In this document: one piece after another, positions 1 through 11,618 of the stretch
How the letters are laid out: the number at the start of each line of letters is the position of its first letter
Position numbering within the stretch: position 1 is the stretch's first letter
NCBI GenBank assembly: GCA_022818135.1
Contig: JAFMSR010000002.1
Span: forward strand, 29,116,327 to 29,180,326
DNA length: 64,000 nucleotides
Origin: Saxidomus purpurata
Taxonomy: Eukaryota; Mollusca; Bivalvia; Venerida; Veneridae
Reading direction: 5' to 3'
Notes under the pieces: generated by a model
Told to the model about the DNA's origin: nothing
Database searches by the model: none
Seen by the model: the letters and a program-made list of their open reading frames with translations, nothing else
Made by a program: the position numbers and the translations under genes

Positions 1-169
1 TGTTCGAAAGTTCTGCAGAAAATACAGGTGAGAGAGATAGGTAGATAATTAGCTGAGTCAATAGTTTCACCTTTTTTTATAAGGAACATACATTTGCCCT
101 AGTCCAGTCACAGGGAATGTCACCAGAGGGCAAATATTATGGGGGGGCGGGGGGGGACGGTTGTGATGG

Positions 170-290
170 TCTGCAATTCCATGCATAAGGCCCTTCAGCA
201 CGAACGGTCTGATCAGATCCGAGCCTGCAGCTTTGTCGGCTTTAAAGTTGGCAAGAAGCTTCATAACACCTGCTTTCGATTGATAGAGAT
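170..290 (-). pseudogene. LINE reverse-transcriptase fragment (N-terminal RT motif)
   Basis: Read on the minus strand, about 30 codons give a leucine-rich stretch followed by KAAGSDLIRPFVLKGL, which resembles the conserved 'KA.GPD.I.P.VLKE' block near the start of non-LTR retrotransposon reverse transcriptases (Jockey/CR1-like). The frame runs into a G-rich tract at about 140-160 and has no long extension on either side, so this is a short relic and not a gene. The P of the usual GPD is replaced by S. The family assignment is inferred from the motif only. Confidence 0.55.
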
Positions 291-352
291 GTCATTCATC
301 TGAGGGTATTTACAGTTTTGTTAAGATGTTGAGATATCTTAATTTCTTGAAA

Positions 353-853
353 CATTTTGATGCCCCCGAAGGGTGGCATATTAAAATCGCACCGTCTGTC
401 CGTCCGTCTATGCGTCCGCCCTTACATTTTTTCGTGTCCGGGCTGTAACTTTGTCGTGTATTGAAGGATTTTAAAATAACTTGGCAGAAATGTCTCGCAA
501 TCAAGTCGATGTGTCGCGTGCAAAACCCACGATCCTACCTCAAAGGTAAAGGTCACACTTACAGTTTGAAGGTAATGAAATCCTCTATATATGCACACAT
601 TCGTGTCCGGACTGTAACTTTGTCATGCATTGAAAGGATTTTAAAATGACTAGGCACAATTGTTCAGCACATCAAGACAATGTGTTGTGCACAAGAACCT
701 GAAAGGTCAAGGTCATACTTGGTGTTTAAAAGTAATGGAATACTGTATGCATGGTAACTCTGTCATGCATGGAAGGACTTTAAAATTACATGGCACACTT
801 ATTGAGCACACAGACTGTGAGACACCTCTTTCGGTGGCATTTGTCACTTGTAA
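353..853. mobile_element. pearl-like composite repeat with about three core units
   Basis: The left end carries a hairpin (ATGCCCCC-GAA-GGGTGGCAT, about 359-379), followed by a TCCG-type microsatellite (about 392-420), then core units starting near 433, 603 and 750. Each unit opens with a version of 'tgtaactttgtcatgcattgaagga' (given here only in part) and carries an 'aaaggtcaaggtcat' block. Units are about 150-170 bp. Hairpin, microsatellite and about 160-bp core are the hallmarks of bivalve pearl/Helentron-like non-autonomous elements. Orientation appears reversed relative to the copies at 23 and 38 kb. No coding capacity. Confidence 0.55.
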
Positions 854-1276
854 GGGACAGCTCTTGTTGTTTCAAAAATAGTGGGGATGTGCCAGAGAAC
901 ACTTGATTGAAACTGATAGTTTGATATTTTGGCATTATCTGTGTTATTTGATCTAAGACTGTCTTGTCTGAACGGACCTATATGTGCATATAGATTCGTA
1001 ATGTCTGGATATTCAAGCTGCTCTGTCCACAGCAGCAACCCCATACCAAGGTCTTTCAAATTTGAAAGACCATACCCATACTAAGTGCGTTTTCGGCGAT
1101 AAATTTGGCTTGATACTTTAATGGGCGTATAAGGTCTGAACCTTTTAGCCATGGCACACCCAATAATTTCCCCTATAATGCTGTTAAACTTGAATTTATT
1201 GTCTGAAAGGAGATAATTTTTTGGTAGGATGTGCCATCAACCTAAAGGCCAAAAGATTTCAATTTTGCGTGCCTAA
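854..1276. other. geneless AT-rich stretch
   Basis: No exon with splice signals, no RNA gene and no repeat with clear ends was recognised here. Confidence 0.5.
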
Positions 1277-1278
1277 TA

Positions 1279-1737
1279 GGTATGAGACGCCTAAATCGGT
1301 GAAAACCGGAAGCAGGTGATTTTGTCTAGGGAACATGCAGACCTACACTATGTGTTTGATTGCTGATTGGCTGAAACTAAGTGGATGCATACAAGAAAAA
1401 TTATTTTGAAATAATCGCTGCATGATAGATCACAAATGAAATATGAAAAGGAAAATCTGGATATAAATTATAATCAAAATATTTGGTATTTGAAAATACT
1501 GACATATTTGGTCGGTGACCACTAAAACTGCCACAAAAATGGGGGTGGTGTCATTGAGCTCCAAATTACTGGCATAAAGTATTGGATGACATGTATAAAT
1601 TTTGTTATTTTTATGTGGGACTAGGATGATTCTACAAAATAAAGCTAATTTCAGCAGTCGGTGAGATTTTGGGTAGTCGCACCGGAAGAAACCCTTATAA
1701 TGTAAGTCTATGGAAATGTATTTAGGCGTCTCATACC
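1279..1737. mobile_element. 459-bp MITE, copy 1 (TA target site)
   Basis: The terminal inverted repeats are 18 bp: GGTATGAGACGCCTAAAT at the left and its exact complement at the right. TA dinucleotides lie directly outside both ends (1277-1278, 1738-1739), which fits a TA target-site duplication as in Tc1/mariner-type transposition. It has no transposase. An open frame running out of it on the minus strand is fortuitous. The copy at 3416-3874 has the same length and only a few substitutions. Confidence 0.85.
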
Positions 1738-1739
1738 TA

Positions 1740-3413
1740 AATATAGCACAGATAATGATGTTTCTGTGTGTCCCCGAGTTCATATTAGACATTGTTTTGT
1801 ATTCAAAATAGCTAATTTGGTAACAGTTACATTGAATGGAGGTCTGGAAGGAAACAAAACAGCTTTTCTGATATTTTTTATGAAAATAAAGGTTTAAAAT
1901 GTACCCCTCAGTCAGATTTAGGGGATTATCACTGTTTGATTTTGTTGTGCACACATGAATACGGAGTGAAGAGATGTCAGCGCAAATCTGAATTTATTAC
2001 TAGATGATTTTTTAGTCTAGAGGGCAGGTATGGTTACAAAGTATCAATATACGGGACCAGCAGTGGAGAAAATGCTGAAAAGAAATTTGCAAGGGCAGAT
2101 AACGTGTTGTCAATTGAAGTGTGAAATGTGGTATATAATTCACAAATGATAATTTACAAAGTATATTCTCGAGCTGTTTATGCTCGGATTTTAGTACGTA
2201 CTGTGATTTTATTGATGAAATTGTGTTATTTAGACCTCTAACTGAATCTCAAAATAACTAGACGGGTAAATATCACCTAAATGGCTACTGTTTTAGTAAA
2301 TGAGTTTCGTCACCTTATGATTCTAGAGCTGAAAACATACCAAACAAGTGTACTGTTGTAATTAAAATAAATGTGTTATTTAGATCTAGTCGCCATGAAA
2401 TTGCGTGAAAACAGTGCTAGCATTGTAATTTAACAAAAATCGACGTAATTTTATCACAAAATGCGACAAAATATCCCGGAACGCATAGGGAAGGGCAATA
2501 TAGATTTTGAATTACCTCCCTTTAATTACAAAAATGCCTTAAACCCAATTTTTGAGAAAATCTGCTCAGTTTTTGTAGCTAATTGGTTGTTTTTCATTCC
2601 ATTAAATACGAATTTTGTTAAATATGCATCATTTCTTGTCGCTTTTGCAATTTCGGTCTCAGAAATACGAATATTACTCTAAAATGGTATAAAAAGTACG
2701 CTTTTTTGGCCTCAGAGGGATGCATCGCGTCAGTTATCGTCTATTTGAATTGAAATTTCATGCATAGCCGTGACAATTCATATTTTAATGAAAAAGTGGC
2801 ACTTAAGAAGCATTCGGTTCTTTACAATTCATGGTAAATGTGTTAGGAATTCAAATACTACGCAGATTACTCTTAATTTTGGGCACCCTGAACGTCCATC
2901 TAGATGTTTATTTTTTGTTTTTTACTGAACAAGCGTGTTTATACGGTGTGCGTATGTACAGCCTTAACTCTATTGTACTTTTTGATGTAATTTTTGATAC
3001 TATCCTGCTTTTTAGAACACTATTTTGTGATAAATAAGGCAAAATTTCTTCAAAATTTCATATTTTTGGAAGGGGTGGGGTATCATAACATGCCATTGCA
3101 GGAATAGTATATGATATATCAACCAAATAAACACATATATTTTTAATAGCCACTCTGCTCCTTCTCCACTCACATTTTCGACTCTGAAAAGAAAAGACTA
3201 CAGATATGACAACTGATATTGAAGCAATTCGACACATTATTTCAAAGCTCAGCAGCAGCACACGAAATCGTCTCGACCTGGTCATCAATATGGAGGTATA
3301 TTCTGCATTGTGATGCAATGCAGATTAAATCAAAGCTATACTTTGGTTCAGCAATGGTTATCTTATTATTTGAAAGAGTTCTAAGTGCATACAAAAGCAA
3401 TCGTTTCAGTCTT
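1740..3413. other. geneless AT-rich stretch between the two MITE copies
   Basis: Short open frames occur here (for example 2461-2682 and 2831-3037 plus), but they lack recognisable protein motifs and have typical AT-rich composition. No gene is called. Confidence 0.5.
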
Positions 3414-3415
3414 TA

Positions 3416-3874
3416 GGTATGAGACGCCTAAATCGGTGAAACCCGGAAGCAGGTGATTTTGTCTAGGGAACATGCAGACCTACACTATGTGTTTGATTGC
3501 TGATTGGCTGAAACTAAGTGGATGCATACAAGAAAAATTATTTTGAAATAATCGCTGCATGATAGATCACAAATGAAATATGAAAAGGAAAATCTGGATA
3601 TAAATTATAATCAAAATATTTGGTATTTGAAAATACTGACATATTTGGTCGGTGACCACTAAAACTGCCACAAAAATGGGGGTGGTGTCATTGAGCTCCA
3701 AATTACTGGCATAAAGTATTGGATCACATGTATAAATTTTGTTATTTTTATGTGGGACTAGGATGATTCTACAAAATAAAGCTCATTTCAGCAGTCGGTG
3801 AGATTTTGGGTAGTCGCACCGGAAGAAACCCTTATAATGTAAGTCTATGGAAATGTATTTAGGCGTCTCATACC
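3416..3874. mobile_element. 459-bp MITE, copy 2 (TA target site)
   Basis: It has the same 18-bp terminal inverted repeats and the same length and orientation as the element at 1279. TA lies at both outer borders (3414-3415, 3875-3876). Differences noticed by eye from copy 1 are aaacccgg for aaaaccgg near the left end, ggatcacat for ggatgacat, and agctcattt for agctaattt. The close identity implies two recent insertions or a recent duplication. Confidence 0.85.
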
Positions 3875-4165
3875 TAATAAAGGGTAAGGACTGCATGAGT
3901 AAAAAAGACGTGATGTAAATTTTATGCACCGTTTTGTCTTAGTTACATGACGCTTTGACGAACTCCCAAATCTTTTTAAGTTAAAGGTACTTTTGATTCA
4001 AACAATATTCTTTTTAAACCCAAAAATGAATGTTATCATGATGCAAAGAAGTTTATATGGATCTCCTTTATAATTCAAATAGTCATCGTTTAACATAATT
4101 AATTTGACATTGTAACCTGTTTTCGCGAAATGAAAAAAGGAAACTAGTTTATTATTGGCTTAATA

Positions 4166-4203
4166 GGGGATTTATCCCGGCGCGAAGCGCCGGGGAAATC
4201 CCC
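4166..4203. repeat. strong GC-rich hairpin
   Basis: The left arm GGGGATTTATCCCGGCGC pairs with the right arm GCGCCGGGGAAATCCCC around a GAA loop, with one bulged or mismatched base. It stands out in AT-rich sequence. A partial copy of its core (cggcgcgaagccccgg) occurs at about 4452-4467, so the two may belong to one mobile element whose ends I cannot fix. A Helitron-like 3' hairpin is one possibility, not shown. Confidence 0.6.
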
Positions 4204-4559
4204 GAGACGGTAACGCCTGTGAGTCTATTCTGCATTCACTAAGAAAGCTTTTTTCGCGAGATCCGGTTCCGCTTTATGTGTTTTGAGCAGACGGGTTTTT
4301 ATTCTCGAAATACCGGTGTAACAGTACATCCGAAATTACTCAGAATCGATAACCAACTGTTTTCCTCTTTTTTTTCTTTAGAACACGAGTAACAAAACAG
4401 TGATAACGTAAAGGTAAGGTAGTTAAAAAGAGTGTTTCACAGTGTTATATAGCGGCGCGAAGCCCCGGTGTTTAACTGTCTTACACATAAAGCAAGTGCT
4501 CCTATATACGTCATCGCACGTGAATAATGACCGCACTGACGTACTTCCTGTTGTCTGTT

Positions 4560-6058
4560 TATTTAGCTATTTATTTGATAAAATTGGAAAGAAAACATTA
4601 CAGTAGACCTAGATCGAGCTTTTATCACCTGAACAACTACAAACACTTGGTGTCATAATCGAGAGATACATGGTAGGTGGGTGTTTATCAATATGACTCT
4701 GATTTTGTAAATTTTAGTGAAATGCTTTGAACACATTTGCAATGGTTGGTGCATGTTCAGAATGCCTAAGTTTCTGCATCAGTGTATGATATGTTTTCTA
4801 GCAGAATGAATTAATGTAAGGTGGTGTGTAACACCAACTTTACGCTAAGTCTTTGTTTTGTTTAGATCTAGCATTCCAATTTTCTTAAATCTGACTCATT
4901 TTTGCAGGACCAACTGGTTGATTACCAAGATGGTGTTGTTCTTAGAAACTAAATGCCAAGAAAAATAGGTCTGAATCCCGACTTATTCCACGCGGACACT
5001 TACATGTAGAGCTCTGAATACAGTATACTGGACCACGTTCATGAAGGGCAACCTCTCGGGAACCACCACTGCTGTCTTCGGTACATGTTTTTGTTTGACG
5101 CTTATTATCAACTTTTAATTTTACATTTCCTTAACTGAAATAACTAGTACAGTAAACAGGTAAATTGTTAGCCGTTCGGCACTTCTATCTGTGAGACGTG
5201 AAGAGTAAAGGAGCCATTCAGGCGCAAACGTCAAGTATACACAGTAAAGTAATTTGTCATGTAAGATTTGACCTGAAGCCTTGTGCAGGGGTTAGCACAC
5301 TGACATCATGACATCCTAAATGATATTGAAAAAAATAGATTTTGTATTTTATACAATTGTGCAAAAAGTACATGATAATCGTATTTAATTAAGAAATGAT
5401 AACTGTCTCTCTGTATTTTATCATTCAGTAAAATATAGTCAGTTCCGCTGTGTAGAAATTAAATTACGAGTGCGTATCCGAACAACTGACTTATTTTTAT
5501 TGAAGTAAATAAAGTACACCTATATGGAACAATTTATCCTTCGATTCTTATACATCATTTTCCTTGAAAACTATCCCGAACTTTATTGAACACATAGCAG
5601 TCATCATGATAACTTTCAAATGCGAAATGTGATAGGACACGCTTGTTAACATGGGTTGCGTCATTTACAGCACGTTGTCTTTGGAATAAAAGGTGTTTTT
5701 TTTATCATAAAATAATTTATACCTAACATGTACAGAATTTTCCCAAAATGTTTATATAAGAAAATCAGCTGCCTGTGATTTTTTTTGCATTTGCAACTCT
5801 TAATATAAGTTATGAATTGTACATGTATTTTCAATTTCAGGTTATGGAACTGTGGATTTTACTTGGATAGAATGGATAGTGAACAACCTTTCAAAGATGC
5901 TACTCAAATAAAATTGATTTTGAACAACATTTCATAGATTTTATGACAATTGAGTTTTAAGAAAGTGTACATATTTATAAACTCTTAATCAGTTGAAATA
6001 AATAAATGAATAAATTGAATCTGTAAAAAATGACAATAAAGCTTTGATCTTAATCAAA
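4560..6058 (+). ncRNA. possible spliced non-coding transcript (three exons)
   Basis: Three segments are joined by ordinary splice signals: a segment ending at 4672 before gtaggt, one from 4908 (after tttgcag) to 5080 (before gtacat), and one from 5841 (after tttcag) to shortly after an AATAAA at 6035-6040. No frame through the joined segments is long or recognisable. It could be a long non-coding RNA, an upstream non-coding part of the UPF0728 gene that begins at 8.2 kb, or chance. The splice signals are visible; transcription is inference. Confidence 0.22.
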
Positions 6059-6499
6059 TGCTCTTCCGTGACTCTCATCCTGAAATGAATAGTGAAGTTC
6101 AGCCACATCTTAATACTTGACTGTGGTGACCCAAGACAAACTTGCAATTTCATCAACTGCATTTTCTTGTTTACTTGTAAGATATTTGTTGTTTTTCCTT
6201 TGCTGAAATTAACATGTTTAATTCATATTGATTGTTTAATTGGTCAAAAGCTATGCATTGCTTATGTCTATTGTATTGATATACCAACATGAAATAAAAT
6301 TTGATTTTATTTAATTTTTAACAAATTGATTTATATACGATCTGCAGAAAATGTGAAAATTCAGAAATAAAAAGAGGAAAAGTAGCTTTTTAAATCATTG
6401 TTTAATGTCACCAGGAATACTCTATAGACGGTTCCTGATGTCACTTGAAAAAAAATGCTGTGACCAATATAAACATTGTAAAAGTAGTCTGGCAAACAG

Positions 6500-6925
6500 T
6501 TGGAGAACTTAAAATATTTGATGTCCTCGAACTTTATCATAGGGAGACTCTGGTTCAAATATGTCCGTCCACCTGTCCGTAAACTTTCCCTTGATAACAC
6601 TCTACTGGTCACAATTTTCATTTGAATTTCATGAAACTTGCTCAGAAGGTCGTTGCAACCTGAGATAATCCCTTATGTATTGGAGTCAGTGGGTCAAAGG
6701 TCAAGGGAGTTTCCAAGATAACATTCTACAGGTCAATATTTTCATTCAACTTCCTCTTACAGAAAGTTGTCTGCAACATGAAAATGGTCCCTATTCTTTT
6801 GGGGTCAAAGGTCAAGGTTGCAGTGACCTGATATTGCCCACTCTACAGGCCACGATTTTAGTTCAACTTTCATTTATCTTGCTTAGACAAAACATTCAGT
6901 TAGATGAAACTGCAGTGTGACGAAA
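6500..6925. repeat. pearl-like repeat debris
   Basis: Starting at a 'ccgtccacctgtccgt' microsatellite-like stretch (about 6565), the sequence repeats two or three degenerate units containing 'gggtcaaaggtcaag' and 'tacaggtcacaatttt-like' phrases (6690, 6800). It resembles the core of the other microsatellite-bearing bivalve repeats in the window. No clear ends. Confidence 0.4.
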
Positions 6926-7169
6926 ACACACACGTTGATAAATCCCCATTCTAGGCAGTGCCTTATTTCATATTAGTTTATGAAATCATAATAACCACTG
7001 ATAACCGGTGTTTTTTTATATCTGTATGATCTTATTCCTCCTAAGTGATGATAAACTTCAATAATTCGACTGTAAAACAGATCCATTTTACAAACTGATA
7101 TTACATCTATATCTGCATGAAAGGTGAACATCATATACCAAAATATGGCAAAAAGCCCATGCGCACAAT

Positions 7170-7570
7170 TAGTTGGGCTAAGTGTTGATGAGCAGGGTAT
7201 AAAGGTTCTGTATTATGAGTAAATGGTTAGATGCTATGTGGTCTCATCAGTCATGCCTAAAGCTTCAGGAGATTGATCATTGTTAAACAAATATCTGAAA
7301 AGAAATGTAACTTATTTTTTGTAATTAATAGTATAACTTTTACCAAATTATAATGGCAAAGTCGTGTAGTAAATATTAAGCTTGTTTAATGGTGGAAACA
7401 CTTTTGATCATCTCTGAAAACAATCGGATCATCAGTGAATGTCTGCTTTAATATTCAAACTAGCGTCCAACCTTATGATGATTTCTGCTAGGTGTTGATG
7501 AGCAGGGTATAATGGTTTAATGAGTAAATGGTTGGATGCTATGTGGTCTAATGAGTCATCCCAAAGGCTA
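7170..7570. repeat. local direct duplication of about 75-90 bp
   Basis: The block at about 7176-7262 and the block at about 7489-7566 share 'gtgttgatgagcagggtata', 'gagtaaatggtt' and 'gatgctatgtggtct' in the same order with substitutions. The roughly 310 bp between them is unrelated. This may be a local segmental duplication or two copies of a dispersed repeat. Confidence 0.6.
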
Positions 7571-8229
7571 ACGGTAGAAAAAACATTATATTTAAGCATC
7601 ATTTTGAGGACTACTTCATAGTTTAAAAGACATTCTAATTGGGGAAGATGTCCTACTAAGGCATGATAAAATGTAAAAAATACACTGCTATATTATTTGA
7701 TCTGTTGTTTGTGACATTGTTAACCTGTAATGTAGAATTTTAAATGAACATTTGACCTAGGGAAAGACCTACATTATGTTTGTCTTTTCTATGTTTGAAA
7801 CCAGTGGAATCATTGGCCATCTATATAAAAATATAATTCAGTTTTTTCACATCAAATCGTATCAGATCAATTTGATTAGGTAGGTACTGTGATCTTACAC
7901 TTTTAATAATAATTACGAAATAATGTTTTTTAATATAGAAACTGTGTATCAACATAATCTGTGAAAATTATCAATAATGGGAAAACAATTTGTAAAGGAC
8001 TAGAGAAACATTATGGTTTTATGAATGTTCTTGGAACAGTATGAACAGTATAATATTATGAGAATCACTGCACAATTTTGCAATCACCTAAATGTTTACA
8101 CAATTGAAGTTAATGAACACTAGCTTTGTTCATAGAAAACAGTCTTTTAACTTCGGATTTTGATTCAAGAATTGAGAAAGTTTTATATGTTTCTGTTTTA
8201 TTTCAGAGGCTGAAACCCAGTGATTAGCC

Positions 8230-8323
8230 ATGCCCTCACATGCCAATGTGTTCATTCACTATGGACCTTACAAAGCGTGTGGAATAGTTGAGTATAGGGA
8301 GTCAAGACTGAAAGGTTTACAAG
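8230..8323 (+). CDS. C10orf53: UPF0728 coding exon 1
   Basis: Encodes residues 1-31 and the first base of codon 32, starting MPSHANVFIHYGPY. It ends before gtaatt. The in-frame TGA just upstream (8221-8223) rules out a longer N terminus in this exon. Confidence 0.9.
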
Positions 8324-10981
8324 GTAATTTGAAGAAACAGGCAAATTAATAGGTATTACATGTATATTATGAATTAAAGGACAGACAAATAGCATTTACA
8401 GGTACATGAAAACAGTGTTTGGATGACATTCTAAATATATGCTGAAAGATGTTTGTTTTTATTCCGACATGAATTAAAAGAATAAACAGTTAATTTTGGA
8501 TAACGGACAGCGACACAATAGAAGAGTCCAGGTCACAGGGACCTGAAAATAGAAAATACTATCCTCACTTCTTCTCCAAAACCCCTGGATAGATTAGTCC
8601 ATTTTCGCATGGTCAGGGTAAAAGATTAGAATCTCTAGCTGCAACTTTAAAGTTATTCTGCCAGATATAGTTTTGTTAACAATTAAATGCTTTTCGTTTT
8701 CAGTAAGTAAAATTTGGTAGGGATGAACTGTGATAGACTGACTTAAATTTTACTTTATTCTTGATAAGTCAAAGCAAGAAATCCAAACATTAGAATAAAA
8801 CAGTCATAAAGGAGGTGAACTATGGATTATCCATCATAGTTTGATATCATAAGGCAGTTAAAGGCATCTTGTATGTTTGCAGCTATTTTGGCAAAAGATG
8901 GGCACAAAGTGGAACTAGTAAAGATAGAGGACTGGAATGCTGTTCAGGTCATGGTAAATGGAGAGCAAGTGTTTAGTTGTGACATCACAAACTTAGATTA
9001 TGGTAAGATAAATTTTAAAGGACTATTTGTATTTAGCTAACCTGGTCACCTAGCAATCGTGGTGAGCTGTAGGAATCAATTAATGTCTGTTGTCCATCTG
9101 TCATCCATTCTTTTGACCATAAGTACTTTATTTACGTTCTAATACCCACATTTCTAAAGCAATCGGAGTTAAGCTTGAAATTGATATATATGAACCACAC
9201 AATATGGGTCAAGTTTCATTATGAACCAACTCAATCTAGTTATACATGTACATGTATATTTAATCAAATTTAGACTCTGGTACCCCCAAATTTTCATAAA
9301 TCCTAATTATAGGAGTGATTGTGTTTGCAAACAAAACCCGGTATTGCGCAATAATTTCTACTGATAAGAGATAGATGCGGTGGGCAGCGGTTGGTAGTCC
9401 GTGTTTTTGAATCGTAAGGGATGTTTTTTTAACGACCGTAACTTTTTTAAAACAAAAGATATTTTAAAATGCTTTATATCGCTGGAAAGCTAATAAAATA
9501 TACCTTTTAGTCATTATTTTCAATTTTTGTTAAAATTAAAAATGAAAAATTCACGAGTGAGTAACTTACACTGTTTTCATAAATGATTATAGCAGCAACA
9601 AGCCGTTACTAAAAATCAAGTGTCATTAAAAACGGTATTTCTTTCAAAATAGATATTTTGATGTAAAAATATGAGTATCAAGAGCATGTCATAACTTTTT
9701 GAATTTTAAAAATCCTTCAGATAGCAAAAAAGTTATAAAAATTCAAAAATTCCTTTCTGATACATAAGCATTGTAAACACAACTGTTATTGCCCACCAGC
9801 AATCTTATCAAAATTGCCGTGTGACGTCACGGCGATCACTCCTATACTTCGACAATATAAAAATGTATGTACATTTGTATATACAATGTAATTATATGAT
9901 CTCAATGAAGTTTGATAATTGGTCAAATCTGATCATTATGTCAAAAGTTACAGCCCTTGATAATTGATTCAACAAAATTAATACAGCATGTTTATTTGAC
10001 CTTGTTTACACTAGAATCGTCTCTGCCAATTCTAATCTAATGTTTACACAAAATGTTTTATGTCTTGTTCAGATCAGACTAGTTAGTCTAAAGTTATGTG
10101 CCTCTGACTTTTGAAATGTAAATTTACCACTTTTATCACTTTAGCACCTTTCTTTCTTTAATAGAATTTTCATATCAATAAGAATTTAGTAAAATAGTCG
10201 TTATTGGAGCCAGATTTGTTCCAGATGGTCTAGAACTATCAGTGCTTTTTGACATATCAAAAAATCTTTTCTTTCATTTTGTCAATCTTTTGAAGAACGA
10301 GCCCTGTTAGAAAAAAAAAGCTGACAGTTTTTTGCTTGGAGTCTTAATGAAATGTATAATATCATCTAGCCAGGTGGCAAGGCTATAGTTTAGCATTTGT
10401 TCTTCCATCTAGAGCTATGTACACATGGTGTGGAGTACTTAAATAAAACTTTTCACAATTTCCTACGCTCGGTCATATGACTATTGCCAAGTACCGAGGG
10501 TAAACAACTCCACTCAGTCAGATTTCCTTCACTATACGGAAATCAACAGTGGCCCAGCATGTTTAACTTAAGTCAGATTACAGGAGGAACACTTCTAGTT
10601 ATACATGGCCCTTATTGCCGCTTAGTACTTTTTCGATATATTCTTTACAGAAACTCTTGTCCTCAGACTGGTTAAAAGAATTCAATTGAATGCAAGTAAT
10701 TCCTTAAAAGGTAGGACCCCTAGTAGGAAGGGGCTGTCTTTCTGAGTAACACATCAACTTTATTATTCATCGGTTCTTTCGTCAAGGGAAAAATCAGCTA
10801 GTCAATCAATCAATTGATCATTTGATCAGTCAGTGAATCCGTACATTAAACTAATGTTTTACAGGGTTTACCACTTAGTTGACTTTTCTTGTTGAACAAT
10901 TGCTTTATTATTTCAGGTTCAGATGGGGAGCTTGACAAACTGTGTAATCAAGTCAAAGATGCAGTGAAGAAAGCATATTAA
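8230..10981 (+). CDS. C10orf53: UPF0728 family protein (C10orf53 homologue), complete, three exons
   Basis: Coding exons 8230-8323, 8883-9002 and 10917-10981 join with intact GT/AG signals (phases 1 and 1) into 92 codons plus TAA, almost the length of the human C10orf53 protein (about 93 residues). Family landmarks are YGPY at residues 11-14, RLKGLQ at 26-31, a 'DGH.V.L.KIEDWN' block at 37-50, and a C-terminal 'DGELDKLC...AY' segment. The start is supported by an in-frame TGA nine bases upstream. A 3' acceptor at 8205-8206 shows that the 5' UTR is split. No signal peptide or membrane segment is seen. The molecular function of UPF0728 is unknown. AATAAA sites at 11600 and about 12588 offer two possible 3' ends, and a minisatellite lies between them. 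Identity is by recognition of the family pattern; I am confident. Confidence 0.9.
8883..9002 (+). CDS. C10orf53: UPF0728 coding exon 2
   Basis: Preceded by tatgtttgcag and followed by gtaaga. It encodes residues 32-71 and the first base of G72, including KIEDWN and VMVNGEQVF, the most conserved part of the family. The following intron (9003-10916) contains a MITE. Confidence 0.9.
9308..9846. mobile_element. about 540-bp MITE with TATAGGAGTGAT ends, in UPF0728 intron 2
   Basis: The 12-bp terminal inverted repeats TATAGGAGTGAT (9308) and ATCACTCCTATA (ending 9846) enclose AT-rich non-coding DNA with GCCGTGTGACGTCACGGC-like palindromic sequence near the right end. The outermost TA may be a target-site duplication. 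No transposase. The superfamily is not determined. Confidence 0.6.
10917..10981 (+). CDS. C10orf53: UPF0728 coding exon 3 with stop
   Basis: Follows tttcag and encodes the last 21 residues, GSDGELDKLCNQVKDAVKKA then Y, with TAA at 10979-10981. The match to the family's C-terminal GDGKLD...AY pattern fixes the reading frame. Confidence 0.9.
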
Positions 10982-11599
10982 TCAATCAGCATTTATCACA
11001 TGGTTGGCCTTCAAAAATATCATGCATCGTCATTAAATCATATCCTTACTGCTGCAGATCACTCTTTTTCAAAAATGCCTTAATGAATATAATGACGACA
11101 CTCATTTTTTTTCAAAATGAGTTGCCTTAAGAAAATTTATTGTTTTCTAAAATCAGCATAAGTGATGATCCATTTGTGTAAATACATGTAATTATGTTCA
11201 TTATTATTAACTGATAGCATCTTTAAAACATGATTTTCAATTTCTAAAATGCACAACATTTACTTTTGTTTCTAGTTAGGTATACATTGTATAATGCAAC
11301 TTACATGTAGTAAGTATACGTTTTAAAATAAGTTTAAAGTTCCAGGAACATCTGGCTTTTTTCTTTCTTAAGTTAGAATCTAATTTGGTTGTATTGTAAA
11401 TTGATTTATAACATTCACAGCAAGTTGCAGAAATTTTACAATGATGTCTAAAGGGTGAATTTGTTAGCATGATATATAAAATATTTCAATTTACCAAAAC
11501 TATCATTTACTAATATAAATAATATTATACATGCATTGCTTTGTTTGTGTGTTCTGTATTATATTGTTTTGACTACATATTTTGAATTTACACGCTTGA

Positions 11600-11605
11600 A
11601 ATAAA
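11600..11605 (+). terminator. candidate polyadenylation signal AATAAA for UPF0728
   Basis: It lies about 620 bp after the stop codon and immediately before the 62-bp minisatellite. A second AATAAA occurs at about 12588. Confidence 0.4.
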
Positions 11606-11618
11606 GTTAATCCAAGCT

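Noticed and set aside
1430..1954. 174-codon open frame on the minus strand
   Set aside because: It runs from inside the MITE into flanking DNA, has no recognisable domain, and the MITE copy at 3416 does not carry the same continuation.
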